A stretch of DNA of 11,670 nucleotides from Gammaproteobacteria bacterium (GCA_020444765.1 JAGRHW010000082.1:1-11670), one strand, 5' to 3'; shown: positions 1 through 7,791, numbered from the stretch's first letter. Program-made: numbers and translations. The notes: a model not told the origin generated them from the sequence alone.

Positions 1-51
1 GCAGCGGACGGTATAGTGGCGAGTCTTTCGAGTCCGATCCGGCATTATTCG

Positions 52-933
52 ATGATCCCGCAGCCGCTTTTGAAGTTCGTACCAATCGTTTTCGTGGTGC
101 TCTGGTCGACCGGGTTTATCGGCGCCAAGTATTCCATGCCCTATGCCGAGCCCTTTACCTTGCTGGCGATTCGCATGGCGATAGCCGCCACGCTGTTGCT
201 GCTGACGACGCTGGTCATCAAAACCCGCTGGCCGGATGCGCGCGGCGCCCTGCATTCACTGGTGGTTGGCGCGCTGATTCACGCCTTGTATCTCGGCGGC
301 GTCTTCGCCGCCATCAAGCAGGGCATGCCGGCCGGCATCGCGTCATTGATTGTCGGTTTGCAGCCGATATTGACGGCGGTGCTCGCCTGGTTCTGGCTGT
401 CCGAGCGTCTGGTCGCACGCCAGATCATCGGGCTGATACTGGGCCTGGCCGGTGTGGCCATGGTGCTGGCGTTCCGCCAATCTTCGCAGTTAAGCCTGGA
501 ATTCGGCTCTGCCGAACTGATTTTCACCTTGTTTGCGGTGGCCAGTATCTCCGTCGGCACCTTGTACCAAAAGCGCTTCTGCGGGCAGGTCAGCCTGCTG
601 GCGGGGACGTTCTATCAATACGCCGGCGCCACGGTCATTCTGACGGTCATGGCGTTTATTTTTGAAACACGGGTCGTGGAGTGGAATCTGCAATTGGTGC
701 TGGCGCTGGCCTGGCTGGTAGTGGTTTTGTCGCTGGCCGCTGTGTTGTTACTGATGCTGATGATCCGTGAAGGCCAGGCGTCCACGATTGCCAGTTATTT
801 TTATCTGACGCCACCGGTCACCGCGATCATCGCCTGGCTGTTGTTCGACGAACGGCTGGGCATTTTTGCCATTGCCGGCATCCTGGTGGCCAGCACCGGC
901 GTGTATCTGGCGCGGACACGCAAACTCAGCTAG
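52..933 (+). CDS. EamA/DMT-family membrane exporter
   Basis: This is a 293-residue polytopic inner-membrane protein of the drug/metabolite transporter superfamily. It has two tandem EamA repeats (roughly residues 6-135 and 150-288) and about ten hydrophobic helices. Family hallmarks are the N-terminal LWSTGFIGAKY segment, the GLQPILTAVLAWFWLSERL block that closes repeat 1, and the matching LTPPVTAIIAWLLFDERLG block in repeat 2. Members export small metabolites such as amino acids or act as permeases; the substrate cannot be read from sequence. The start is uncertain: I chose the ATG at 52, but a GTG at 16 would add 12 residues and neither has a clear Shine-Dalgarno sequence. It is the only plus-strand gene here, and its stop lies inside the 3' end of the convergent ATPase gene. 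The family assignment is secure; the start is moderate. Confidence 0.88.
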   Translation: MIPQPLLKFVPIVFVVLWSTGFIGAKYSMPYAEPFTLLAIRMAIAATLLLLTTLVIKTRWPDARGALHSLVVGALIHALYLGGVFAAIKQGMPAGIASLIVGLQPILTAVLAWFWLSERLVARQIIGLILGLAGVAMVLAFRQSSQLSLEFGSAELIFTLFAVASISVGTLYQKRFCGQVSLLAGTFYQYAGATVILTVMAFIFETRVVEWNLQLVLALAWLVVVLSLAAVLLLMLMIREGQASTIASYFYLTPPVTAIIAWLLFDERLGIFAIAGILVASTGVYLARTRKLS

Positions 934-2752
934 CCGCGCCGCCCAACGGTTCCGGTGAAACTTTCAGGACTTCCTCAATGGTGGTCAGGCCTTGTGTCAC
1001 TTTCAGCATGCCGCTGATCCGCAACGGCCGCATACCACTGGTATAGGCCCTGCGGCGCATGGCTTCCAGATTGGTTTCCGGGCTGATACTGTCGCGAATC
1101 GCCGGGGAGATTTCCATGATTTCATAAATCCCCGCCCGTCCACGAAAGCCGGTATTGCGGCACTCCAGACAGCCTTCCGGTTGTCTGGCATGTTCCGGAA
1201 GCGGCGCCTTCCAGGGTGCCAGCAGCCCCTTCCAGTCAGCTTCATCAATGACCTGTGGTTTGGCGCAATGCGGGCATAAGGTGCGCACCAGACGCTGGGC
1301 GATAACCCCGATCAGGGTCGAGCGGATCAGGTAATACGGCACCCCGAGCTCCAGCAGGCGCGTGATCGCCGAGGGTGCGTCGTTGGTGTGCAAAGTCGAC
1401 AATACAAGATGGCCGGTCAGCGCCGCCTGCACGGCCATCTGCGCGGTTTCGTAATCGCGAATCTCGCCGATCATGATGATGTCCGGGTCCTGTCTCAGCA
1501 GCGTGCGGATGCCCGCCGCAAAATCCAGGTCGATATTGTGCTGAACCTGCATCTGATTGAACGCCGGCACCACCAGCTCGATCGGATCTTCGACCGTGCA
1601 GACATTCACCTCCGGCACCGCCAAGCGCTGAAGGCTGCTGTACAGGGTCGTGGTTTTACCGGAGCCAGTCGGCCCGGTCACCAGCAGAATGCCGTGCGGC
1701 TGCTTGATCATGCGGTTCCAGATGGAGGCTTCGCGCTGATCGAAGCCGAGTTGCTCCTGATCCTTGACCAGCACATCCGGATCGAAAATCCGCATCACCA
1801 TTTTCTCGCCAAACGCGATCGGCATGGTCGACAGACGCAGCTCGACTTCCTTGCCATCCGGGTTGCGGGTTTTCAGGCGACCATCCTGCGGTCGGCGTTT
1901 TTCCGCGACATCCATGCGGCCGAGAATTTTCATGCGGCTGGTCACGGCCATCATAACCGGCGCCGGCATGGCGTAAACATCATGCATCACACCGTCGATA
2001 CGAAAGCGGACTTGCCCCTGCTCACGGCGCGGCTCCAGATGAATATCGCTGGCCCGCTGCTCAAAGGCATACTGCAACAACCAGTCAACAATATTGACCA
2101 CATGCTGATCGTTGGCATCGAGCTTACCGGAGCGGCCAAGCTCCATAAGCTGCTCGAGGTTTTGCATGGCGCTGGAACCGGCGGCCCTGGCCTGATCGTT
2201 CTCGGCCCCGAGCACGGACCGCGACAGGGAATAAAACTCCAGCAGAAAGCGATCGATATCGTCAGGGTTGCAAATAACGCGGTTGATATCCTTTTTCAGA
2301 ATCGGGGAGAGCTCATCCTCCCACTCACGCAAAAAAGGCTCGGCGGTGCCGAAGGTCACGGCGTTAGGGGTAACTTCCAGCGGAATGATGCGGTAACGGG
2401 AAGCATAGGCATAGGAGATGACCTTGGTCACCTTCGACACCTCGACCTTCAGGGGATCGATTCGCTTGGCCGGAATGCCGATCTTGGTCGACAGCCACTG
2501 GACGAGAAACTCCAGATCAATCGCCTGTTTCGGATTGCGTTTACTGGTCCAGTTACTGCGTGCGATGACTTCCAGGGCGTTTTGTTTTTTTCGTTCGGGT
2601 GTTTTCGACAACGAGGTGAGCAGATCGGCATTTTCCGATTCAATCAAACCGTCTGCCAGCAAGGCCAGAAGAATTTCGTCCAGAACGAGTTTACCGCTGA
2701 CAGGATCGACCAGCGGAAAGTTATTGTCATCGATTGCGGCCAGCTTGCTCAT
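926..2752 (-). CDS. GspE/PilB-family type II secretion / type IV pilus ATPase
   Basis: This is a 608-residue cytoplasmic hexameric ATPase of the GspE/PulE/PilB family, which powers assembly of type II secretion pseudopili or type IV pili. A divergent N-terminal T2SSE_N-like domain (about residues 20-175) precedes the catalytic core. The core carries Walker A GPTGSGKT at 360-367, the Asp box around VEDPIE at 388-393, Walker B DPDIIMIGEIRD at 422-433 and the His box TGHLVLSTLHTND at 446-458. A tetracysteine zinc module follows: C493/C496 and C528/C531. The C-metal module is typical of GspE and PilB and argues against PilT. All catalytic motifs are intact. No gsp or pil gene is adjacent, so it is an orphan and I cannot choose between GspE, PilB and MshE. 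The TGA stop overlaps the convergent exporter gene by 8 bp. The ATG start has only a weak GGG ahead of it. Confidence 0.93.
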   Translation of the reverse strand: MSKLAAIDDNNFPLVDPVSGKLVLDEILLALLADGLIESENADLLTSLSKTPERKKQNALEVIARSNWTSKRNPKQAIDLEFLVQWLSTKIGIPAKRIDPLKVEVSKVTKVISYAYASRYRIIPLEVTPNAVTFGTAEPFLREWEDELSPILKKDINRVICNPDDIDRFLLEFYSLSRSVLGAENDQARAAGSSAMQNLEQLMELGRSGKLDANDQHVVNIVDWLLQYAFEQRASDIHLEPRREQGQVRFRIDGVMHDVYAMPAPVMMAVTSRMKILGRMDVAEKRRPQDGRLKTRNPDGKEVELRLSTMPIAFGEKMVMRIFDPDVLVKDQEQLGFDQREASIWNRMIKQPHGILLVTGPTGSGKTTTLYSSLQRLAVPEVNVCTVEDPIELVVPAFNQMQVQHNIDLDFAAGIRTLLRQDPDIIMIGEIRDYETAQMAVQAALTGHLVLSTLHTNDAPSAITRLLELGVPYYLIRSTLIGVIAQRLVRTLCPHCAKPQVIDEADWKGLLAPWKAPLPEHARQPEGCLECRNTGFRGRAGIYEIMEISPAIRDSISPETNLEAMRRRAYTSGMRPLRISGMLKVTQGLTTIEEVLKVSPEPLGGAAS

Positions 2753-2809
2753 TTTGCCCAGTTTGCTGTGTAGGAATGTGACGAGTTATCGGCCATTCGG
2801 GCAAATCAT

Positions 2810-2831
2810 AAAACCGCCAGAATTCCGGCGG
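2810..2831 (-). terminator. Intrinsic terminator after the DUF4091 gene
   Basis: Read on the minus strand, CCGCC and GGCGG (positions 2831-2827 and 2818-2814) form a 5-bp GC stem around an 8-base loop. Inside the loop one further G-C pair can form after a mismatch. TTTTAT follows at once. It lies 7 bases past the DUF4091 stop codon and ahead of the ATPase gene, so it probably separates these two transcription units. Confidence 0.65.
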
Positions 2832-2837
2832 GACACC

Positions 2838-4700
2838 TCAATTCGCTGAGCCGGACGCCAATTCCAGCAATTGCCAGTGAAAATCAATCCAGCGCGCCGG
2901 ATCATCGGGCCACTGCGCATCACCCGTGGCTTCACCGAGCGCGGCCGGGATCATCGCTTCGAGCAATTCGTCGACCGCCGTCTGGCGGCCGGCCTTACGA
3001 CCCAGCACAGCCAGTTCGGCATCCTGCAGACCGCGACGCCAGGCCTTTAAACGCATCGACGGCATCGGTCCGGGCGTGGCGGGAAAACCGATTTTTGCCA
3101 GTTGATTGCCGGGATAGACCATCACGCCGTTGCCGAATCGATCGTCATCATCCTTGTAACTGGGCCTGGCAAACGGCTGTTCGTCGCTGCCGAGATTGAC
3201 AGCCCACATCAACTGACCGTCAAAATTATAACGCGCAGCAATAACGCCCCAGGTACGCATCTCGATACCGGAGGCATTGATGCTGTGAACACCCACCGCC
3301 GGATGACCGTTATGATAGAACCAGATTTTTTCACCGAGTTCGCGGCGCCGCGCGAGAAACGCCGGTGAAGCAGCAGCGGCATTGGGCACCCACAGACGAA
3401 TGGTGCCGGACAAGTCCAGCTCCTCGATGCCGGACCACTGAAAAGGGTCGGAATGACTGGTCCAGATCAGATCGATGCTCCGGTCACCGCTGCCGGCATC
3501 CAGCGCCAGCTGGACTTTTTTCATCTCCCCATGCGCCATCGCCAGATAGTTATGGCGTTTGACGGAAACCTCGTCGTCATCCGGGCCGTCGATTTCATCG
3601 AATATATAGGCAAAAAAATCCGTCGCCCGCCAGCCTTTTTCAGCCGCGTGCTCTGTCCATTCTCTGGCCAGAGTTTGATAGTGCCGCAGTTGCGCTGTTT
3701 CAAGCGGCGCTTCCAGGCGTACATCGTAGTCCTGCGGCCAGGGCGTACGCCAGACCGTAACCGGCGTGTTTTCACCCGGCCCGCTATAGCCGTATTGTTC
3801 GGAAAACAGCGAACCGTTCAGCACCGGGTCGAAGATCTCGTCATAGACTGACCAGTCATCACCCTCGTTGAGTATCGGCGAGCGCTCGATAAAGACCATC
3901 CGGTGTTGATGCGCGAGTTGCTGATAACAATGCGACATATCGCGCCAGGCGGTCTTGCTCATATCGACACCGGCGCCTTCAAGCTTATAGGCTCGGTAGA
4001 CTTCACCGACCGCGTCAAACGAGGGTTTGTCAGGCAGCACGGCTGGCCAGACTTGCAGTTGCAGCGGAATCTCCAGACGTTCGCCGGATGCCAGTGTCGC
4101 AGTAACGGTACCGCTGTAGTCGCCGGCCGGCTGATCTGCCGGCACGTAAATATCGACCCAGACCGACTGCAGTCCCTTATGCGCTTCCGGCACCCGGATC
4201 GAACGAAAGACCGGCTTCTCATTCGCACCGCATGCCATCTGCTGCGGCACCAATGCATCGGGGTAGTATTCCGGCCATTTCAGCACCCGGCTCGGCGGCC
4301 CCCATTCATAACCGCCCTTGTCGACGTAGTGATACCAGGATTGAAAAAAACGAATCGAGCGTTCCGCAGCCAGCACGCCGGACGATGACTCCAGCGCCGA
4401 AAAATCCAGCGTGAGCGATTCCGGCTGATCCTGTTTGCGGTTTTGAACAATCAGCTGAAAGGCAACGGTTTCGTTTCGCGCGGCATTCAGCCGTAATGGC
4501 CCCTTGGCAATCGCCAGCGACGGATGCTCCAGCGGGACAGCGCCGTGATTGGGCAGCTTCGCCATATCGCTGGCCGCACAGATGGCGATTTGCGGATTGA
4601 TTTCCCGGCAGGCGTCGCTGTCGAGGCTCTCCAGAAAGAAAGGTATTGCAACAAATGCAAGCCCGGCAACCACCAGCAGAACGGACAACAACTTTTGCAC
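2838..4700 (-). CDS. DUF4091-domain, GH123-like exported glycoside hydrolase candidate
   Basis: This is a 620-residue protein. A hydrophobic N-terminal segment (residues 4-23) could be a signal peptide or a membrane anchor, which would place the protein outside the cytoplasm. Residues about 60-220 look like a beta-sandwich. The middle resembles the GH123-type barrel and includes FFAYIFDEIDGPDDDE, with the adjacent pair D368-E369. The C-terminal region (about 455-565) matches DUF4091: NFDGQLMWAVNLGSD, FGNGVMVYPG and SMRLKAWRRGLQDAE. In GH123 N-acetylgalactosaminidases a neighbouring Asp-Glu pair is catalytic, with a substrate-assisted mechanism; assigning that role here is inference and the substrate is unknown. 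The start is a GTG at 4700 with GGGA about nine bases upstream; it is preferred because it gives the hydrophobic leader. The gene lies 166 bases after acylphosphatase and is followed by a terminator. No other carbohydrate gene is nearby. Confidence 0.8.
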   Translation of the reverse strand: MQKLLSVLLVVAGLAFVAIPFFLESLDSDACREINPQIAICAASDMAKLPNHGAVPLEHPSLAIAKGPLRLNAARNETVAFQLIVQNRKQDQPESLTLDFSALESSSGVLAAERSIRFFQSWYHYVDKGGYEWGPPSRVLKWPEYYPDALVPQQMACGANEKPVFRSIRVPEAHKGLQSVWVDIYVPADQPAGDYSGTVTATLASGERLEIPLQLQVWPAVLPDKPSFDAVGEVYRAYKLEGAGVDMSKTAWRDMSHCYQQLAHQHRMVFIERSPILNEGDDWSVYDEIFDPVLNGSLFSEQYGYSGPGENTPVTVWRTPWPQDYDVRLEAPLETAQLRHYQTLAREWTEHAAEKGWRATDFFAYIFDEIDGPDDDEVSVKRHNYLAMAHGEMKKVQLALDAGSGDRSIDLIWTSHSDPFQWSGIEELDLSGTIRLWVPNAAAASPAFLARRRELGEKIWFYHNGHPAVGVHSINASGIEMRTWGVIAARYNFDGQLMWAVNLGSDEQPFARPSYKDDDDRFGNGVMVYPGNQLAKIGFPATPGPMPSMRLKAWRRGLQDAELAVLGRKAGRQTAVDELLEAMIPAALGEATGDAQWPDDPARWIDFHWQLLELASGSAN

Positions 4701-4866
4701 TTTTATGATTCCCGAGATTTTTTACGCGAAGTTTATCATCATCGCACACAAGCCAGAATGCCCGATGATTGCAGACTTTAAAGGAATTATCCGATACGCA
4801 AATGAAGTGCCAGCCGGTCGCAGGTCCGGGTCGTGATTACTGGGAGATCAGCCGATTCCGACTCTG

Positions 4867-5148
4867 TCAGGCATCGGCCAGAATATCAAAGCCGCTAAAC
4901 TGTTCCGCCGGGATGGTTTGTTTGGTCAGTCGATCAATACGAGCGGCCGGTATGCCATCAGGCAGCCACTTTACTAATCGCTCTACCTGTTGCGTGTCAC
5001 CACAGACCTTTATCTCGACCCGCCCATCGCGCAGGTTGCGCACCCAGCCGGCAAGGCCTAACTGCAATGCGGCTTTACGCGTATAGGCCCTGAAACTTAC
5101 ACCCTGGACCCGTCCACTGACCAGGCAATGTATACAGGTTTCAGTCAT
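4867..5148 (-). CDS. acyP: Acylphosphatase
   Basis: This 93-residue enzyme has the normal full length of the acylphosphatase family. It hydrolyses carboxyl-phosphate bonds such as those of acetyl phosphate or 1,3-bisphosphoglycerate in the cytoplasm. The signature GRVQGVSFR is at residues 12-20, where R20 is the phosphate-binding arginine. The second signature, GWVRNLRDGRVEI, holds the catalytic asparagine N38. The ATG start is 14 bases after the adaptor stop codon, with no clear Shine-Dalgarno sequence, so it is probably co-transcribed with the adaptor and perhaps translationally coupled. Its role beside export genes is not obvious: it is the only protein of the cluster without a leader and therefore cytoplasmic. 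No convincing terminator follows it, so some read-through into the DUF4091 gene is possible. Confidence 0.93.
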   Translation of the reverse strand: MTETCIHCLVSGRVQGVSFRAYTRKAALQLGLAGWVRNLRDGRVEIKVCGDTQQVERLVKWLPDGIPAARIDRLTKQTIPAEQFSGFDILADA

Positions 5149-5162
5149 GTAAAAGCAGCGGT

Positions 5163-5885
5163 CTAATAGGTCACAGCGACCGACTGCCCATGCTCGAGCC
5201 CGGCATCGGCTGGCAAAGCAAGCCGGACATGCTGCTTATCCGTTTTGGTGACGATCCCGCTGAATTCCCTGCCGTTTGCGCTGACCGATACGGTTTGACC
5301 GATAGCGATAAGATCGGATTCAGGCAGAGTGAAATCAGCCACCGGTGTACCCGGCCCGAGAATACCCAGCAGATCACGGGGATTATACTCACCGGCGATA
5401 ACATCACCGGGATTGGTATCGATATACAAAACCGTCCCGTCGACAGGAGACCGCAAAGTGCAATACGTCTGGTTCAGTTCGGCAAGGCGTTGTGCGGCGC
5501 TGGCTTCGCGGTAACGGGCTTCCACCTCGGTAAAATAATCCTCGGTATTTTGCATTTCGACGTCGGCGATCAGGTCCTGATCATACATATCGGTGGTGCG
5601 ATCAAGTTCGGCCCTGGCCTTTTCCATGACCACTTCCGCAGCATCGGCCCCGGCCTTGGCAAGCGCTCGCTTGATATCGTAAGCCCGGCAATCCAGACGC
5701 AGAAGTTCATCACCTTTTTTAACCTGGCTGCCGGCCTGTACCGCAATACTTGCCACAACGCCGTTCAAAGGCAACCCGAGGCGCAACAGCTGTTCCGTCC
5801 GGACAAGCGCACTGGCTGACCCGGCCTGCGTCGCAGCGGAAGCGGTCATGACCAGAAAACCGGTTATCATCGTAATACGTTTCAT
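5163..5885 (-). CDS. Short HlyD/RND-type periplasmic adaptor protein
   Basis: This 240-residue periplasmic adaptor (membrane fusion protein) begins with the signal peptide MKRITMITGFLVMTASAATQ. The first lipoyl half-motif, GVVASIAVQAGSQVKKGDEL, is at 42-61. An alpha-helical hairpin of about 75 residues (67-140) follows. The second lipoyl half is SPVDGTVLYIDTNPGDVIAG (146-165), and a small beta-barrel domain ends near the C-terminus. Typical RND adaptors are 350-400 residues; this one stops after the barrel and lacks most of a membrane-proximal domain. Its only two cysteines, C66 and C142, flank the hairpin. An in-frame start exists 72 bases upstream at 5957, but it overlaps the TolC gene's 3' end and spoils the signal peptide, so 5885 is preferred. 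No pump gene is adjacent. It may pair with a pump encoded elsewhere or be a reduced adaptor. There is no frameshift or internal stop. Confidence 0.85.
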   Translation of the reverse strand: MKRITMITGFLVMTASAATQAGSASALVRTEQLLRLGLPLNGVVASIAVQAGSQVKKGDELLRLDCRAYDIKRALAKAGADAAEVVMEKARAELDRTTDMYDQDLIADVEMQNTEDYFTEVEARYREASAAQRLAELNQTYCTLRSPVDGTVLYIDTNPGDVIAGEYNPRDLLGILGPGTPVADFTLPESDLIAIGQTVSVSANGREFSGIVTKTDKQHVRLALPADAGLEHGQSVAVTY

Positions 5886-5919
5886 ATCATCTGCTCGTTT
5901 ATGGACGCTTGTCCCCGGG

Positions 5920-7233
5920 TTATTCCGGCAGGTTGACGGGAATATCGGCCATTCCACCGCTCAACAGATCGAGTTGTGCACGGGTAATCGCAATATCGTA
6001 GACGATCGTGGCATGCCGGAGCCGCGAGCGGGAAAAGCGGATCATCGCATCGCCCAGATCACTCTGCAGTTGCAGTTGGTAACGGGCCCGGCTTTTGTCC
6101 AGATAGAGATCTCTGGCGTCGAGTTCCGTCCGCGCCTGCTCAAGCTCAACGTTCAAATAAGCCAGCCTCTGCCACAGCTCCAGTACCGTCTGGCGGATAC
6201 CGGCCTCCGTCGATACGAGCTCGGCACGCACCATGGCAGCGCGTGCACGCGCTTCGGCCTTCAGCGCAGCCGTTTCTCCACCCTGGTACAACGGCACCTT
6301 TATGCCGATCCCCAGCGTCCATTTGTCGGCCCCCGATTCGTCGCGCGAGTAATCGGCCACTTCACCGTAAGCCTTGACCGTCGGGTAGGCGTTGAGCCTG
6401 GCGATATCCTCCTGCCGCGTCAATGCCTCCAACTGCGCTTTGAGGGCTTTGATACCGCCGTGATTCAACATCACCCGCTCAAGCAATGCCTGATATTCAG
6501 GCACCTCGGTGTCGATATCCGGTAAGTCCGGTTCTTCCAGCCGCTCAGATAATTGTCCCGGCTTGTTGATCGCCTCGGCCAGATAGGCGCGGCTGCTGCG
6601 CTGCTTGAGTTCGGCCTGGGTACGCTTGCCGAGCGACAACTGGTACTCGGCCTGCGCTTCGATCACATCGAGTTCCGACACTTCGCCAAAGCCTTGCTTT
6701 TGCTGCAGGCGGTCGGCATTGATAAATGAAATCGATATCGCTTCGTTCTCGGCGGCAAAGGACAGATCCGCCAGCAGCACATCGAAATAGCGGCGCATGA
6801 TGTCGATGCGTTTGAGCCCTTGTTGATAATCCAGCTCCAGTGCTTTGGCACCGACGGCGGTTTCGGCAAACGCGGTGCCGGCAGCGCTGCGACCAAAATC
6901 GTAAAGCGTCTTTTCCGCGTTCAGGCTGATCTTGTGGTCATCGTGATCCTGATCAGGGGCAAGTTTGGACGGGCCGATCCATTGCAGGCGGCCATTGAGG
7001 GATACGTCAAAATCATTATCGGCGGCGGCGGCCAGAAAGCGGGCTTGAGCCATATTCAGCTCGGCGGCGGATGCGGCCCTATCCGGGTGCTGATCAGCCT
7101 GCTGCAGAGCGTAGTCCAGGGTCAGGGGTTCGGGAAGCTCATCGGCAAAAGCCACGCAGGAGAACAGAGCGGCAGAGATGCCAAGTGTTTGTCTGACACG
7201 CAACAACAAGCGTTTAAACCGAATCTGTTGCAA
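5920..7233 (-). CDS. TolC-family outer-membrane efflux protein
   Basis: This 437-residue protein has the length of an outer-membrane efflux (OEP/TolC) protomer, which trimerises into a channel-tunnel spanning outer membrane and periplasm. A basic n-region and hydrophobic core give a signal peptide with probable cleavage at VAFA-DE after residue 30. The mature part opens with the family-typical LTLDYALQQADQHPD segment. Long coiled-coil helices alternate with beta strands in two repeats, for example DVSLNGRLQWIG in the first and VKAYGEVADYSRD plus LGIGIKVPLYQGG in the second. The latter is the usual OEP signature before the second strand pair. The reading frame opens with a TTG at 7233, preceded by GAAGAG 8-13 bases upstream; there is no nearby ATG in frame, so translation may depend on coupling to the thioredoxin gene 27 bases upstream. 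The adaptor gene starts 34 bases downstream. Confidence 0.88.
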   Translation of the reverse strand: MQQIRFKRLLLRVRQTLGISAALFSCVAFADELPEPLTLDYALQQADQHPDRAASAAELNMAQARFLAAAADNDFDVSLNGRLQWIGPSKLAPDQDHDDHKISLNAEKTLYDFGRSAAGTAFAETAVGAKALELDYQQGLKRIDIMRRYFDVLLADLSFAAENEAISISFINADRLQQKQGFGEVSELDVIEAQAEYQLSLGKRTQAELKQRSSRAYLAEAINKPGQLSERLEEPDLPDIDTEVPEYQALLERVMLNHGGIKALKAQLEALTRQEDIARLNAYPTVKAYGEVADYSRDESGADKWTLGIGIKVPLYQGGETAALKAEARARAAMVRAELVSTEAGIRQTVLELWQRLAYLNVELEQARTELDARDLYLDKSRARYQLQLQSDLGDAMIRFSRSRLRHATIVYDIAITRAQLDLLSGGMADIPVNLPE

Positions 7234-7260
7234 TCGCAGTTACTCTTCGGGTTTTGGTTA

Positions 7261-7791
7261 TTATGGGTCGTTGCGTTTTTTTCGTTTATAACGCGCGAAC
7301 TTTTCTTCCTTGTAGTGCTCTCCGGTAACGTATTCGCCGAGCCATAAAAACTCTTCCGGTCCGGACGCCGCGCCGGTATATCTTGCGACAACATTACCTT
7401 CAAGATCGACAAATGCCATCACCGGCGTGGCGCGCACCTTGTAATCTTTTGCTGCAAAGTCTTTTTGCGCAACCTGCTTACCCTGGAAGTCCGTGATCTC
7501 GACATCACCTTCGATATCAACGGCGAAATTGAGAAAGTTTTCGCGGAAGTAATCCTGCACCTGCGGTTGATTGAGCACCGTGTTTTTCATGCGGTGACAA
7601 AACGGGCATTCATCCATTTCGAAAAAAAGCAGTACGCCTTTTTTTCCTTCCTCTCTGGCCCGCTCCAATTCCTCGGAAAAATCCCCGAAGGTTTCATCAA
7701 AAAAAAATTTGTAAGGATCGCGCGGAGATTCTGCAGCGTATGACTGAAGCGAAAAAAGCAGCAACAACACAAGAGATGTGAAGAGTTTCAT
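7261..7791 (-). CDS. Periplasmic thioredoxin-fold protein (SoxW-like)
   Basis: This 176-residue exported thioredoxin-fold protein has a signal peptide at residues 1-19 (cleavage near SYAA-ES). The redox motif C62-P-F-C65 sits in FFEMDECPFCHRMKN, and the cis-proline is P123 in the VRATPVMAF strand. The length and the insertion between active site and cis-Pro resemble the thioredoxin_2/7 group that includes SoxW and DsbC/E-like reductases. Members reduce or exchange disulfides in periplasmic partners; the partner here is unknown. The C-terminus is strongly basic and charged (KRKKRN). The ATG at 7791 has a good AGGA site and gives a clean leader, so it is preferred over the in-frame starts at 7896 and 7806, the first of which would begin next to the upstream gene's terminator hairpin. 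It heads the cluster with the TolC, adaptor and acylphosphatase genes. Confidence 0.85.
   Translation of the reverse strand: MKLFTSLVLLLLFSLQSYAAESPRDPYKFFFDETFGDFSEELERAREEGKKGVLLFFEMDECPFCHRMKNTVLNQPQVQDYFRENFLNFAVDIEGDVEITDFQGKQVAQKDFAAKDYKVRATPVMAFVDLEGNVVARYTGAASGPEEFLWLGEYVTGEHYKEEKFARYKRKKRNDP

Noticed and set aside
1388..2773. A 461-codon open frame on the plus strand, fully antisense to the ATPase gene
   Set aside because: The predicted protein is rich in His, Arg and Gln with no recognisable domain, and it mirrors the codon pattern of a well-conserved ATPase. It is a typical antisense shadow in GC-rich DNA.
2819..2826. GAATTC palindrome between 2820 and 2825 as a regulatory site
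   Set aside because: It is the loop of the terminator after the DUF4091 gene and needs no other explanation.
5163..5885. Adaptor as a pseudogene
   Set aside because: It has an intact leader, both lipoyl halves, the hairpin and a barrel region with no frameshift or internal stop.
5886..5957. A longer adaptor starting at 5957
   Set aside because: It would overlap the TolC gene and put 24 unrelated residues before a good signal peptide.
5190..6525. Two long plus-strand open frames (209 and 225 codons) opposite the adaptor and TolC genes
   Set aside because: Both lie opposite clear family members, have no domain or ribosome site and show shadow-like composition.
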